Source: Gemmobacter sp034519525
Lineage (GTDB): Bacteria > Pseudomonadota > Alphaproteobacteria > Rhodobacterales > Rhodobacteraceae
Assembly (NCBI GenBank): GCA_034519525.1
Contig: JAXHOJ010000057.1
Location: 124,001-188,000, forward strand
Direction: 5' to 3'
DNA: 64,000 nucleotides
Numbering within the stretch: position 1 is the stretch's first letter; each line of letters begins with the position of its first letter. Below are positions 11,044 to 19,382 of the stretch, piece by piece. Below the pieces are notes generated by a model. The model was given only the letters and a program-made list of their open reading frames with translations. It had not been told where the DNA came from and ran no database searches. Both the position numbers and the translations under genes were made by a program.

Positions 11044-12342
11044 TCAGCCGAAGACGCGCTTGAAAATCGTGTCGACATGTTTGGTGTGATAGCCCAGGTC
11101 GAATTTCTCCTCGATCTCGGCCGGGCTCAGCGCGGCGGTCACTTCCGGGTCGGCCAGCAGCTCGGTCTTGAAATCGGCGCCCTTTTCCCAGACCTTCATC
11201 GCGTTGCGCTGCACCAGGCGATAGCTGTCCTCGCGCGAAACGCCGGCCTGCGTCAGCGCCAGCAGCACGCGCTGGCTCATCACCAGACCCTTGAACTTGT
11301 TCATGTTGCGCAGCATGTTTTCGGGATAGATCACCAGCTTTTCCACCACACCGGCCAGGCGGTGCAGCGCGAAATCCAGCGTGATCGTGGTATCGGGGCC
11401 GATCGCACGTTCCACCGAGGAATGCGAGATGTCGCGCTCGTGCCACAGCGCCACGTTTTCCAGCGCGGGCACCACCGCCATGCGCACCAGCCGGGCAAGG
11501 CCGGTCAGGTTTTCGGTCAGCACCGGGTTGCGCTTGTGCGGCATGGCCGAGGAGCCCTTCTGGCCGGGGGTGAAGAACTCCTCGGCCTCCAGCACCTCGG
11601 TGCGCTGCATGTGGCGGATTTCGATGGCGATGTTCTCGATGCTCGCGATCACGCCCAGGGTGGCAAAGAACATGGCGTGCCGGTCGCGCGGGATCACCTG
11701 GGTGCTGATCGGCTCGGGCGTCAGGCCCAGCTTTTCGCAGACATGTTCTTCCACAGCCGGGTCGATGTTGGCGAAAGTGCCGACGGCGCCGGAAATGGCG
11801 CCGGTGCGGACTTCGTCCCGCGCGGTCACCAGACGGTCCCGGTTGCGGGCCATTTCGGCGTAGAAGCGGGCGAAGGTCAGGCCCATGGTGGTGGGTTCGG
11901 CATGGATGCCGTGGCTGCGCCCGATGCGCACGGTGTCCTTGTGTTCAAGGGCGCGGGTTTTCAGCGCGGCCAGCACCCGGTCCATGCCCGCCAGCAGCAG
12001 GTCGGCGGCGCGCACCAGCTGGATGTTGAACGTGGTGTCCAGCACGTCCGACGAGGTCATGCCCTGATGCACGAAGCGCGCGTCGTCGGCGCCGATATGT
12101 TCGGCCAGATGGGTCAGGAAGGCGATGACGTCATGCTTGGTCACGGCCTCGATCTCGTCGATGCGGGCCACGTCGAAGTGCACATCCTTCGCGCGCCAGA
12201 CGGCTTCGGCATTGGCCCGCGGGATCACGCCCAGATCGGCCTGCGCGTCGCAGGCATGGGCCTCGATCTCGAACCAGATGCGGAACTTGGTCTCGGGCGA
12301 CCAGATGGCGACCATTTCGGGGCGGGAATAGCGGGGGATCAT
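11044..12342 (-). CDS. purB: Adenylosuccinate lyase
   Basis: Catalyses two fumarate-releasing steps in purine synthesis (SAICAR to AICAR, adenylosuccinate to AMP). 432 residues as usual for the bacterial short form. The fumarase/aspartase-superfamily signature GSSAMPHKRNPV (about residue 262) holds the catalytic serine loop, and MTSSDVLDTTFN and RSHGIHAEPTTMG carry further active-site residues. Start MIPRYSRPEMVAIWS is the family N-terminus. No purine-pathway neighbours. Confidence 0.96.
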   Translation of the reverse strand: MIPRYSRPEMVAIWSPETKFRIWFEIEAHACDAQADLGVIPRANAEAVWRAKDVHFDVARIDEIEAVTKHDVIAFLTHLAEHIGADDARFVHQGMTSSDVLDTTFNIQLVRAADLLLAGMDRVLAALKTRALEHKDTVRIGRSHGIHAEPTTMGLTFARFYAEMARNRDRLVTARDEVRTGAISGAVGTFANIDPAVEEHVCEKLGLTPEPISTQVIPRDRHAMFFATLGVIASIENIAIEIRHMQRTEVLEAEEFFTPGQKGSSAMPHKRNPVLTENLTGLARLVRMAVVPALENVALWHERDISHSSVERAIGPDTTITLDFALHRLAGVVEKLVIYPENMLRNMNKFKGLVMSQRVLLALTQAGVSREDSYRLVQRNAMKVWEKGADFKTELLADPEVTAALSPAEIEEKFDLGYHTKHVDTIFKRVFG

Positions 12343-12417
12343 CGGCGTGGCCTTTCGTTGCGGCAGTTGCAGGCAGGGCTGCCTTAGCCGCTACGCCCCC
12401 GGCTTTCAACCCGCAAG

Positions 12418-12453
12418 CCTGTTCCTCTTGGCCCAAATACCCCCGCCGGAGGC
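12418..12453. repeat. Single copy of the CTCTTGGC...AAATACCCC interspersed repeat
   Basis: Sequence TTCCTCTTGGCCCAAATACC followed by CCCGCCGGAGGC matches one arm of the inverted repeats at 26506 and 39084. Here only one arm is present. It lies in the 194-base gap upstream of purB, which otherwise holds only the GC-rich hairpin listed next. Confidence 0.7.
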
Positions 12454-12458
12454 ACGGC

Positions 12459-12490
12459 GCCCGGGCGGCGGCGCAGGCCGCTGCCCGGGC
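12459..12490. repeat. GC-rich hairpin between purB and DUF333 gene
   Basis: Arms GCCCGGGC...GCCCGGGC (8 bp perfect) extended inside by GCGGC/GCCGC. No T-run follows on either strand, so termination is uncertain. Confidence 0.5.
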
Positions 12491-12536
12491 TGATCTCTTG
12501 CGCCGCAGGCGCACCGCATAATAAGCCCGGGTAACG

Positions 12537-12788
12537 TTACAGGCTGTTGCGGCCCCGGTAGAGCTGCCATTCCTCGACCACGCTGCCGTCTTTCAGGTGG
12601 CAGTACCCGGCCTCGCCCGCCTGTTCTTGCCGCAGTTCCAGCCGCCCGCCCAGATCGGCACAATATCGTGCCGCCGGGTTTGACATCGAAGCCCAGTTGC
12701 CCTGTCGCGCCGTGCCCCCGCCAGAGGAACCGCCGCAGGCAGACAGCAGGGCAAGGCAGGCAAGGGACAACAGCAGGGAACGGCGCAT
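12537..12788 (-). CDS. DUF333-domain lipoprotein
   Basis: 83 residues. Residues 1-18 form a lipoprotein signal with lipobox LLSAC (Cys18), followed by a Gly/Ser linker and a DUF333 domain: NPAARYCADLGGRLELRQ, then GYCHLKDGSVVEEWQLYRGR. The two cysteines of the domain likely pair. Outer-membrane lipoprotein of unknown function. The start follows a GGATCATTGTC context without a strong ribosome site. Confidence 0.75.
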   Translation of the reverse strand: MRRSLLLSLACLALLSACGGSSGGGTARQGNWASMSNPAARYCADLGGRLELRQEQAGEAGYCHLKDGSVVEEWQLYRGRNSL

Positions 12789-12914
12789 GACAATGATCCT
12801 CGAACAAATCCGGGGCCAGAATGGGGCAGGTGCCGCCGCGCTGCAAGAGTGGTGCTGCAATGTGGGGCCCTCTGGCCTCTGGCAGGCCGGAAAAGCCCCG
12901 GCTATGATCGCGGC

Positions 12915-13697
12915 ATGATGCCGCCGATCCTGCAATCCCGTCTGCCGTTTGCCCCCTGGATGGACCCGCGCACCGCGCGCCTGCCCGGGATCCTGCCCGC
13001 CGCGCCGGAAGACTGGCTGCGCGTCGATGATGCCTTTGCGGGCCAGATGGCCGAACGCGATGCCCGCATCCGCGATCAGCTGCCGCTGGTGCATGGTCTT
13101 TTGCCCGGCGCTGGTCCGGCCGCGGCAGAGCTGTTGGACAAGGTTCTGGCGCGTCTGGCGCAGACCGAGGGGTATCACATCGGCCCTGCGGCGGTGCGGC
13201 GGCCCGATGGCATCCACGTGCCGATCGACCGGGCGCAGCCACTGGTCACCGCCGGGCGTCTGGTGCAGGAGGATCTGTGCCTGCTGGAACGCATGGGGGA
13301 TGAACATCTGCTGACCGGCGCCATCCTGTGCTTTCCGGCCAGCTGGACGCTGGCGCAGAAGCTGGGCCAGCCAATGACCCGCATCCATGTGCCGGTCGAT
13401 CATTACACCGATGATCTGGCGCGGCGGGTGCAGCGGCTGTTCGATGCGATCCGGCCGGATCAGGTGCTGTGCCGGATGAATGCGCTGGTCTATGAGGATG
13501 CGGCGCTGTTCCAGCCCCGGCGCGAGGGCGAACCGCGCCCGCGCCCGCTGCAGCGGCTGTATCTGCGGAGCGAGCGGCAATGCCTGCTGCGTCTGCCCGA
13601 AAGCCGGGCGGTGGTGTTTTCCATCCATACCTATCTTGTGCGGCTGGAGGATCTGGCGCCGGAAGATCGTGCCGGGCTGCAGGCTGCAGGTCTGTAG
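12915..13697 (+). CDS. DUF3445 / heme-dependent oxidative N-demethylase-like protein
   Basis: 260 residues from the ATG pair at 12915/12918. The family (HODM alpha-subunit-like, DUF3445) includes heme enzymes that oxidatively demethylate amines. Recognisable blocks are LPFAPWMDPRTARLPG at the N-terminus, VQEDLCLLERMGDEHLLTGA, and LCFPASWTLAQKLGQPMTRIH (the core). RSERQCLLRLPESRAVVFSI closes the domain. Amine substrate cannot be told here. Divergent from the lipoprotein gene. Confidence 0.75.
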   Translation: MMPPILQSRLPFAPWMDPRTARLPGILPAAPEDWLRVDDAFAGQMAERDARIRDQLPLVHGLLPGAGPAAAELLDKVLARLAQTEGYHIGPAAVRRPDGIHVPIDRAQPLVTAGRLVQEDLCLLERMGDEHLLTGAILCFPASWTLAQKLGQPMTRIHVPVDHYTDDLARRVQRLFDAIRPDQVLCRMNALVYEDAALFQPRREGEPRPRPLQRLYLRSERQCLLRLPESRAVVFSIHTYLVRLEDLAPEDRAGLQAAGL

Positions 13698-13750
13698 GTT
13701 GGCGGTCTTTAGGCAGGGCTGCCGCCGGGGGTTGCCCGGCGGAGCAGAGC

Positions 13751-14521
13751 TTACAGCAGGGCGCTGACGCGGTCTCCCAGCCCCGATTGCAGAAAGACCA
13801 TGGCGGCGCCGGTCAGTGCCATGGCGCGGGCGCTGAGGCCGATGTTTTCGCCGCGCAGCAGGCTGTAGGTCATCACCGCCGCGCCAACCGGCAGATTGAC
13901 CGCCAGCAGGGTGCAGTTCATCGCATGGCTGGCCAGCCGCAGCTGGATCGAGTCGCGCGGGGTGTCGTCTTCCGACGGATCATACAGGGCTGCGCGGATA
14001 TTGCGCAGCCGGTCCATATCGGGCGATGCGGTTTCACCTTTGCCTGCGGCGACGGGGGCCGGTTCGACCTTGGCGATTTCATCCAGCTCGGCGCGCGGCG
14101 GCACCAGTTCCACCAGCGCATCCACCAGTTCGGCATCCAGCGGCGCGGTGCTTTCCTGCCAGACGATGGTATCGGTGGGATAGTGGCGCAACATGCTGTC
14201 AACCAGCTGGGCGCAAAGCTTGCGCGGATCGGCCGCGATGCAGCCGGCGCTGGGGGCAAAGCGGGCGTAGGGGGCAGGGCCTGCCGCCACGGTCAGGCAG
14301 GCGGCATAGCCTTCGGGCGCAGGTTCGGCCCGGGCCAGCAGGATGCGGCGATTGCCGATATCGAACCATGCCACCTCGTCGCTGTCCCAACCCAGACGAT
14401 GGCTGCCGTTGCAATGGCGGGCCAGATGCAGGTCGATCTCGCCCACGAGGCGGGCAAAGTTCAGATAGGTTTCGTCTGCATACAGCAGCTGGGCAATCAC
14501 ACTGTTCGGCAAGGCTCGCAT
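13751..14521 (-). CDS. Conserved hypothetical protein with C-terminal membrane segments
   Basis: 256 residues, not recognised as any named family. The first 150 residues are soluble and mixed (MRALPNSVIAQLLYADETYL at the start). Residues about 160-200 are charged, and the last 50 contain two hydrophobic stretches (NCTLLAVNLPVGAAVMTYSL and ALTGAAMVFLQ), suggesting a C-terminal membrane hairpin. Normal codon use for this genome. Lies upstream of glnA on the same strand but is convergent with the N-demethylase-like gene. Possibly restricted to Rhodobacteraceae. Confidence 0.6.
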   Translation of the reverse strand: MRALPNSVIAQLLYADETYLNFARLVGEIDLHLARHCNGSHRLGWDSDEVAWFDIGNRRILLARAEPAPEGYAACLTVAAGPAPYARFAPSAGCIAADPRKLCAQLVDSMLRHYPTDTIVWQESTAPLDAELVDALVELVPPRAELDEIAKVEPAPVAAGKGETASPDMDRLRNIRAALYDPSEDDTPRDSIQLRLASHAMNCTLLAVNLPVGAAVMTYSLLRGENIGLSARAMALTGAAMVFLQSGLGDRVSALL

Positions 14522-14687
14522 GGCTACACACTCCGACAGACTTCATTAACCTTACATTCGCCCCGGAATGTGCTCGCAAGGTGGGGGGAAAATGGTCAAT
14601 TCTAGGTAATTCTGCCGGTGTTGGCCCCCTTGCTGCCGCAATCGTTAACAAATGGTTAACGCGCGGCGGGCATGTGGTGCGCAATAG

Positions 14688-14713
14688 AAAAGGGCGCCCG
14701 AAGGCGCCCTTTT
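14688..14713 (-). terminator. Terminator of glnA
   Basis: AAAAGGGCGCC/GGCGCCCTTTT arms around CGAA, with the T-run on the minus strand; it lies 16 bases after the glnA stop. Confidence 0.85.
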
Positions 14714-14729
14714 CCCCGATCCGCAAGGA

Positions 14730-16139
14730 TCAGCAGGAGTAGTACATCGCATATTCGACCGGGTGCGGCGTATGCTCGTAGGCATACACTTCTTCCCATT
14801 TCAGACCGATATAGGCATCCAGCTGTTCCTTGGTGAACACGCCACCGGCCAGCAGGAAGTCCATGTCCTTTTCCAGCTCTTCCAGAGCTTCGCGCAGCGA
14901 ACCGCAGACCGTGGGGATTGCGGCCAGTTCTTCCGGCGGCAGATCATACAGGTCTTTGTCCGAAGCCGGGCCCGGATCGATCTTGTTCTTGATGCCGTCA
15001 AGACCAGCCATCAGCAGGGCAGCAAAGGCCAGATAGGGGTTCGCCGCCGGATCGGGGAAGCGGGCTTCGACGCGCTTGGCTTTCGGCGATTCCGTCCACG
15101 GAATACGGACGCAGCCCGAACGGTTGCGTGCCGAGAAGGCGCGCAGAACCGGCGCTTCGAAGCCCGGGATCAGGCGCTTGTAGGTGTTGGTCGAGGGGTT
15201 GGTCAGCGCGTTCAGCGCCTTGGCGTGCTTCAGGATGCCGCCGATGAAATACAGGGCCTCCTGGCTCAGGTCGGCGTATTTGTCGCCTGCGAACAGCGGC
15301 TTGCCGTCTTTCCAGATCGACATGTTCACATGCATCCCCGAGCCGTTGTCGCCCTTCATGGGCTTGGGCATGAAGGTCACGGTCTTGCCATAGGCGGCCG
15401 CGACGTTGTGGATGACGTATTTGTATTTCTGGATGTTGTCGGCCTGTTCGACCAGACCACCGAAGATCATGCCGAGTTCGTGCTGGCAGGTCGCCACTTC
15501 GTGGTGGTGCTTGTCAACCTTGATGCCCATGCGCTTCATGGTCGACAGCATCTCGCCGCGCAGATCATGCGCTTCGTCGACCGGGTTGACCGGGAAATAG
15601 CCGCCCTTGTGCGGGGCGCGGTGGGCCAGGTTGCCCCCTTCGATTTCCTTGTCGGTGTTCCAGGCGGCGGCTTCGGCGTCGATCTGGAAGGACACCTTCT
15701 GCGGCGTGACGGAATAGCGCACGTCGTCGAAGATGAAGAATTCGGCTTCGGGGCCGAAATAGGCGGTGTCGCCGATGCCCGAGGACTTCAGGTAGGCTTC
15801 GGCCTTCTTGGCGATCTGGCGCGGGCAGCGGTCATAGGCTTCGCTGGTGTCGGGCTCGACCACGTCGCAATGCACGCAGAGGGTTTTTTCGGCATAGAAG
15901 GGGTCGATGTAAACCGAGGTGGCATCCGGGATCAGCTTCATGTCGGACTGATCAATGGACTTCCAGCCGGCGATCGACGAACCGTCGAACATGAAGCCTT
16001 CTTCGAAGAAGTCTTCATCCACCAGATCGACAATCAGCGTCACGTGCTGAAGTTTGCCTTTCGGATCGGTAAAGCGGACGTCGACGTATTCGACTTCCTC
16101 GTCCTGAATCAGTTTCAGAGCTTTAGCTACTGCGCTCAT
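14730..16139 (-). CDS. glnA: Type I glutamine synthetase
   Basis: ATP-dependent amidation of glutamate with ammonium, the main nitrogen-assimilation enzyme; dodecamer. 469 residues from MSAVAKALKLIQDEEVEYVD. Motifs: FDGSSIAGW near the N-terminus, the ATP site KPMKGDNGSGMHVN, the glutamate-binding region NRSGCVRIP, and the C-terminal KDLYDLPPEE, whose Tyr is the adenylylation site, so control by GlnE is expected. Start may be 16142 (ATGATG), with AAAGG upstream. glnB lies 72 bases upstream on the same strand, forming a glnBA operon. Confidence 0.97.
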   Translation of the reverse strand: MSAVAKALKLIQDEEVEYVDVRFTDPKGKLQHVTLIVDLVDEDFFEEGFMFDGSSIAGWKSIDQSDMKLIPDATSVYIDPFYAEKTLCVHCDVVEPDTSEAYDRCPRQIAKKAEAYLKSSGIGDTAYFGPEAEFFIFDDVRYSVTPQKVSFQIDAEAAAWNTDKEIEGGNLAHRAPHKGGYFPVNPVDEAHDLRGEMLSTMKRMGIKVDKHHHEVATCQHELGMIFGGLVEQADNIQKYKYVIHNVAAAYGKTVTFMPKPMKGDNGSGMHVNMSIWKDGKPLFAGDKYADLSQEALYFIGGILKHAKALNALTNPSTNTYKRLIPGFEAPVLRAFSARNRSGCVRIPWTESPKAKRVEARFPDPAANPYLAFAALLMAGLDGIKNKIDPGPASDKDLYDLPPEELAAIPTVCGSLREALEELEKDMDFLLAGGVFTKEQLDAYIGLKWEEVYAYEHTPHPVEYAMYYSC

Positions 16140-16211
16140 CATGCTGCCTTTCGGTTGGTGTTTCATCGAGGCGCCCTGGGAACAGTGCGCCCGGTGTCTG
16201 GATGGGTGGGA

Positions 16212-16550
16212 TCAGACCGCGTCGTCGCCGGTTTCGCCGGTGCGGATGCGGATCGCCTGTTCGACGGGCGAGATGAAGATCTTGCCGTCGCCGATCTTGT
16301 CGGTGCGCGCGGCCGATACGATGGCTTCCACGGCGGCATCCACCATGTCATCCGAAAGCACGACCTCGATCTTCACCTTGGGCAGGAAATCCACGACATA
16401 TTCCGCGCCGCGATAGAGTTCGGTATGGCCTTTCTGGCGACCGAAGCCCTTGACCTCGGTCACGGACAGCCCCTGAATGCCGGCCTCCTGAAGCGCTTCT
16501 TTCACCTCGTCCAGCTTGAACGGCTTGATGATCGCTTCGATCTTCTTCAT
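16212..16550 (-). CDS. glnB: Nitrogen regulatory protein PII
   Basis: 112-residue trimeric signal protein that binds ATP/ADP and 2-oxoglutarate and tunes GlnE and NtrB. Begins MKKIEAIIKPFKLDEVKEAL. The T-loop GHTELYRGAEY carries the uridylylated Tyr51. The B-loop and C-terminal signature (KIGDGKIFISPVEQAIRIRTG) are complete. First gene of a glnB-glnA pair, as is usual in Rhodobacterales, so coordinated nitrogen control is expected. Confidence 0.97.
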   Translation of the reverse strand: MKKIEAIIKPFKLDEVKEALQEAGIQGLSVTEVKGFGRQKGHTELYRGAEYVVDFLPKVKIEVVLSDDMVDAAVEAIVSAARTDKIGDGKIFISPVEQAIRIRTGETGDDAV

Positions 16551-16632
16551 GACCGACTCCCCCGCTAGTTCTCGTCTGCAAGCCAGTGACCACTTCCCTG
16601 CGGCCTGGACAATCGGCTAGGTTTGCAACTGT

Positions 16633-16655
16633 GCCGATTTCCACGGAAAATCGGC
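16633..16655. promoter_or_regulatory. Inverted repeat upstream of glnB
   Basis: GCCGATTT and AAATCGGC form 8-bp perfect arms around CCACGGA in the 174-base gap between divergent glnB and the NAD(P)HX-repair gene. A regulator site or a transcript hairpin is possible; no sigma-54 box with correct spacing was found near it. Confidence 0.35.
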
Positions 16656-16724
16656 AGGTGTCGCGCAAAAAATAGTCATTGCGATCACCATATAGGCAAT
16701 TTGTGAACGATTAAAGCTGCAAAA

Positions 16725-18281
16725 ATGACCGAACTTCTGACCGCTGCCCAAATGCGCGCCATCGAAGACATCGCCATCCGCGCAGGCGGGGTAACCGGGC
16801 GTGACCTGATGGAGCGGGCCGGGCAGGGGGTGATTGCCGCCATCTGGCGGCACTGGCCCGCACTGGCGCGCGGGCCGCAGCGGGCGGTCGTGCTGTGCGG
16901 GCCGGGCAACAATGGCGGCGATGGCTTTGTGGTGGCGCGGCTGTTGCGGCAGCGGGGCTGGACGGTGGATCTGCATCTGCTGGGCGATCCGGCGCGGCTG
17001 CCGCCGGATGCCCGGGCGAACCACGATCTGTGGCTTGAGCTTGGGCCGGTGCTGCCAATGCCCTGTGCAGAACTGCCACGCTTGCGGCAGACCGAGGCGG
17101 GGTTGCTGGTCGATGCGCTGTTCGGAACCGGGCTGACGCGGGGCCTTGCGCCCGAACTGGCGCAGATCGCGCCCGATCAGACGGGCTGGCATCGCGTGGC
17201 GGTGGATGTGCCCAGCGGGCTTTGTGCCGATTCGGGCAGGGTGCTGCAGGTTGCGCCGGGTCGTGCGGGGGTAGTGTTGCGCGCCGATCTGACGGTGAGC
17301 TTTCACCACGCCAAACTGGGGCATTACCTGCAGGACGGGCCGCAGATCTGCGGGGCGCTGATGGTGGCCGATATCGGGCTGGACCCGGCAGAAACCGGCC
17401 ATGCGGTATCGCTGGTGGATGCGGATCATCTGGCAAGGCTGGCTGTGCCCGCGCTGCGCAAGGCGGCTGTCGGGCATAAGTATGTGCATGGTCATGCACT
17501 TGTCCTGTCGGGCGGGCCGGGGCGTGGCGGTGCGGCCCGGCTGGCGGCGCGGGCGGCGCTGCGGATCGGGGCAGGGTTGGTGACCCTGGGCTGCCCGTCC
17601 GCCGCGCTGGCAGAAAACGCCGCGCGTCTGGATGCGGTGATGCTGCGGCCGGTTGGCGATGCGGCAGAGCTGGCCGAAACTCTGGCAGATCCGCGGATTT
17701 CCGCGCTGTGCCTTGGGCCGGGGCTGGGGCTGGAGAACAGCGCGCAGGCTCTGCTGGCGACGGCACTGCGCAGTGGCAGGCCCATCGTGCTGGATGCCGA
17801 TGCGCTGACGTTGATCGCGCGGAGCCCGGGCCTGATGGGCGCGCTGCATCCGGCCTGCGTGCTGACCCCGCATGGGGGCGAGTTTGCGCGGCTGTTTCCC
17901 GATCTGGCGGCGCATCTGGCGGCTGACCCCATATCCGGCCCGGCGGCATCGCGGCTGGATGTTGTCCGGCAGGCGGCGGCGCGGCTGGGCTGCACCGTGC
18001 TGCTGAAAGGGGCCGATACGGTGATCTGCGGGGCCGCAGGGCAGGCGGCCCTGCATGGTGCTGTCTATGACGAGGCTGCGCCCTGGCTCGCCACGGCAGG
18101 ATCGGGGGATGTGCTGGCAGGGTTCATCGCCGGGCTGCTGGCGCGGAGCTTTGCCGGGCCTGAGGCTGCAGCAACGGCCGTCTGGCTGCACGCGGCCTGT
18201 GGCCGCAGCTTCGGCCCCGGGCTGATCGCCGAAGATCTGCCGGAAGAGTTGCCGAAGGTGCTGCGCGGGCTGGGCGTCTGA
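16725..18281 (+). CDS. nnr: Bifunctional NAD(P)H-hydrate epimerase / ADP-dependent dehydratase
   Basis: Repairs damaged NAD(P)HX. 518 residues in two domains: N-terminal epimerase (YjeF_N, residues 1-215) with the phosphate-binding motif LCGPGNNGGDGFVVAR, and C-terminal kinase-fold dehydratase (about 225-510) with VLLKGADTVI and the catalytic ATAGSGDVLAG loop. PSGLCAD is the epimerase active-site region. Monocistronic by layout and divergent from glnB. Confidence 0.94.
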   Translation: MTELLTAAQMRAIEDIAIRAGGVTGRDLMERAGQGVIAAIWRHWPALARGPQRAVVLCGPGNNGGDGFVVARLLRQRGWTVDLHLLGDPARLPPDARANHDLWLELGPVLPMPCAELPRLRQTEAGLLVDALFGTGLTRGLAPELAQIAPDQTGWHRVAVDVPSGLCADSGRVLQVAPGRAGVVLRADLTVSFHHAKLGHYLQDGPQICGALMVADIGLDPAETGHAVSLVDADHLARLAVPALRKAAVGHKYVHGHALVLSGGPGRGGAARLAARAALRIGAGLVTLGCPSAALAENAARLDAVMLRPVGDAAELAETLADPRISALCLGPGLGLENSAQALLATALRSGRPIVLDADALTLIARSPGLMGALHPACVLTPHGGEFARLFPDLAAHLAADPISGPAASRLDVVRQAAARLGCTVLLKGADTVICGAAGQAALHGAVYDEAAPWLATAGSGDVLAGFIAGLLARSFAGPEAAATAVWLHAACGRSFGPGLIAEDLPEELPKVLRGLGV

Positions 18282-18373
18282 ACCCCGGCAAAGCAAAAGG
18301 CCGCCCAAAGGCGACCTGGGGTTTGATCCTGCGCTTTGCCGGTATGGGGCTGACATGGGCCAGCACGGGGCCA

Positions 18374-18397
18374 GCAAATTTCTTCGAAGAAATTTGC
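18374..18397. repeat. 24-bp perfect palindrome with TTCTTCGAAGAA core
   Basis: GCAAATTTCTTCGAAGAAATTTGC reads identically on both strands (stated in two halves: GCAAATTTCTTC then its reverse complement). It begins one base after the stop codon of the Hint gene, so a bidirectional terminator is likely. Related copies lie at 30242 and 30264. Confidence 0.7.
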
Positions 18398-18398
18398 G

Positions 18399-18896
18399 TC
18401 AGGCCGGGGTCAGCACCGGCTGCACGCCGATTTCCAGCCCGCCTGCATAGATCACTGCCGGGCCATCCAGCACCAGCTGCCACAGCCGATGGGCGCCCGC
18501 AGGCTCGGCCCGGATGAACTCGCCATCCACCAGCCGGGTCACGGCAATCATCGCCTGCGGCTGGCCTGCAAGGGTCTGCGCCCGCCAGTCCGTGACGCGC
18601 AGCAGGCTGTCGGCGCTGACGATCACATCTTCTTCGGGCTGTTCCACCCCGAGGGTCGAGGCCGAAACCCGGATCATCGGCGCATCCGCCTGCACCATCG
18701 CAACAGAGAGCAGCTTGCGCGGGCCAGTGCGGGTGATGATGCGATCCCCCGCCGTCAGATATTCGACAGGCAGTTCCCCCTGCATCGTCAGAATACGGGT
18801 GCCTTGCGCCAGGCCACAAACGGCAGAAACGGCGCGCTGATCCGACAGTCTGTGGCTTTGGCTTTCGAACATCATCATGGCAGCACCTGCTTTCAC
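18399..18896 (-). CDS. Hint-domain protein
   Basis: 165 residues consisting almost only of a Hint (hedgehog/intein) module: CGLAQGTRILTMQGELPVEYL starts the domain with its Cys, then LTAGDRIITRTGPRKLLSV, and EDVIVSADSLLRVTDWRAQ in the place of the usual hinge with V-S-P/S-x-H; here a His is not present at that position. In this group such modules usually end larger RTX-like secreted proteins; this one stands alone. Start could be 18896 or the ATGATGATG run at 18878. No partner gene. Confidence 0.75.
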   Translation of the reverse strand: MKAGAAMMMFESQSHRLSDQRAVSAVCGLAQGTRILTMQGELPVEYLTAGDRIITRTGPRKLLSVAMVQADAPMIRVSASTLGVEQPEEDVIVSADSLLRVTDWRAQTLAGQPQAMIAVTRLVDGEFIRAEPAGAHRLWQLVLDGPAVIYAGGLEIGVQPVLTPA

Positions 18897-19197
18897 ACAC
18901 TTCTACAGCCTGCGCAGCAAATGTGGCACGATTGTGCCCGGCCTGTGGCGTTTCCACGAAGGGGCGTGTGACACGAAGGGGGCGTCGCAGGATCTCGAAG
19001 GTGATCCCGGCCTGCTGCAGATCCACGCCCGGCAGGATGATGCGGATGATCTATAAAGATGATCCCGGCCATTTAGCTAAAAGCTGAAACGCGCGGGGGC
19101 GTGAGCCTCTGAGCCTGAGGCACATCTTGTGGCAATCCCCGAAAAGCAATGCAGCGCAAGTGCAAGGAAAGACTAGATTAACGATATCGTGGATGTT

Positions 19198-19272
19198 TGG
19201 CTGGGGCGCTAGGATTCGAACCTAGGTATGTCGGTACCAAAAACCGATGCCTTACCACTTGGCGACGCCCCA
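19198..19272 (-). tRNA. tRNA-Gln (anticodon TTG)
   Basis: Cloverleaf on the minus strand: acceptor TGGGGCG/CGCCCCA, D-arm GCC-AAGTGGTAA-GGC, anticodon arm TCGGT-TTTTGGT-ACCGA with TTG at positions 34-36, T-arm CTAGG-TTCGAAT-CCTAG, discriminator G and an encoded CCA at 19198-19200. The 300 bases between this gene and the Hint gene hold no ORF I can support. Confidence 0.95.
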
Positions 19273-19382
19273 ACCGTGCGGCGGTGTTTAGACAAGCGCT
19301 GCGGAGGGTGCAAGTGCAAATTCATCGCGGAATGGGCATGGGTTGACGGCGAGGCCGGTTCAGCCGCTAAGCAGGCGGGATC

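Noticed and set aside
15985..16015. Further TTCTTCGAAGAA palindrome copies in glnA and tsf
   Set aside because: They lie in coding sequence, lack the flanking GC-closed arms and arise from Phe/Glu codons.
14763..16568. Long plus-strand open frame opposite glnA-glnB
   Set aside because: Same shadow composition; glnA and glnB are certain.
16600..16720. Sigma-54 promoter for glnB
   Set aside because: A GGCAC followed by TTGCA occurs near 16625 but with a 2-base gap instead of 5, so it does not fit the consensus.
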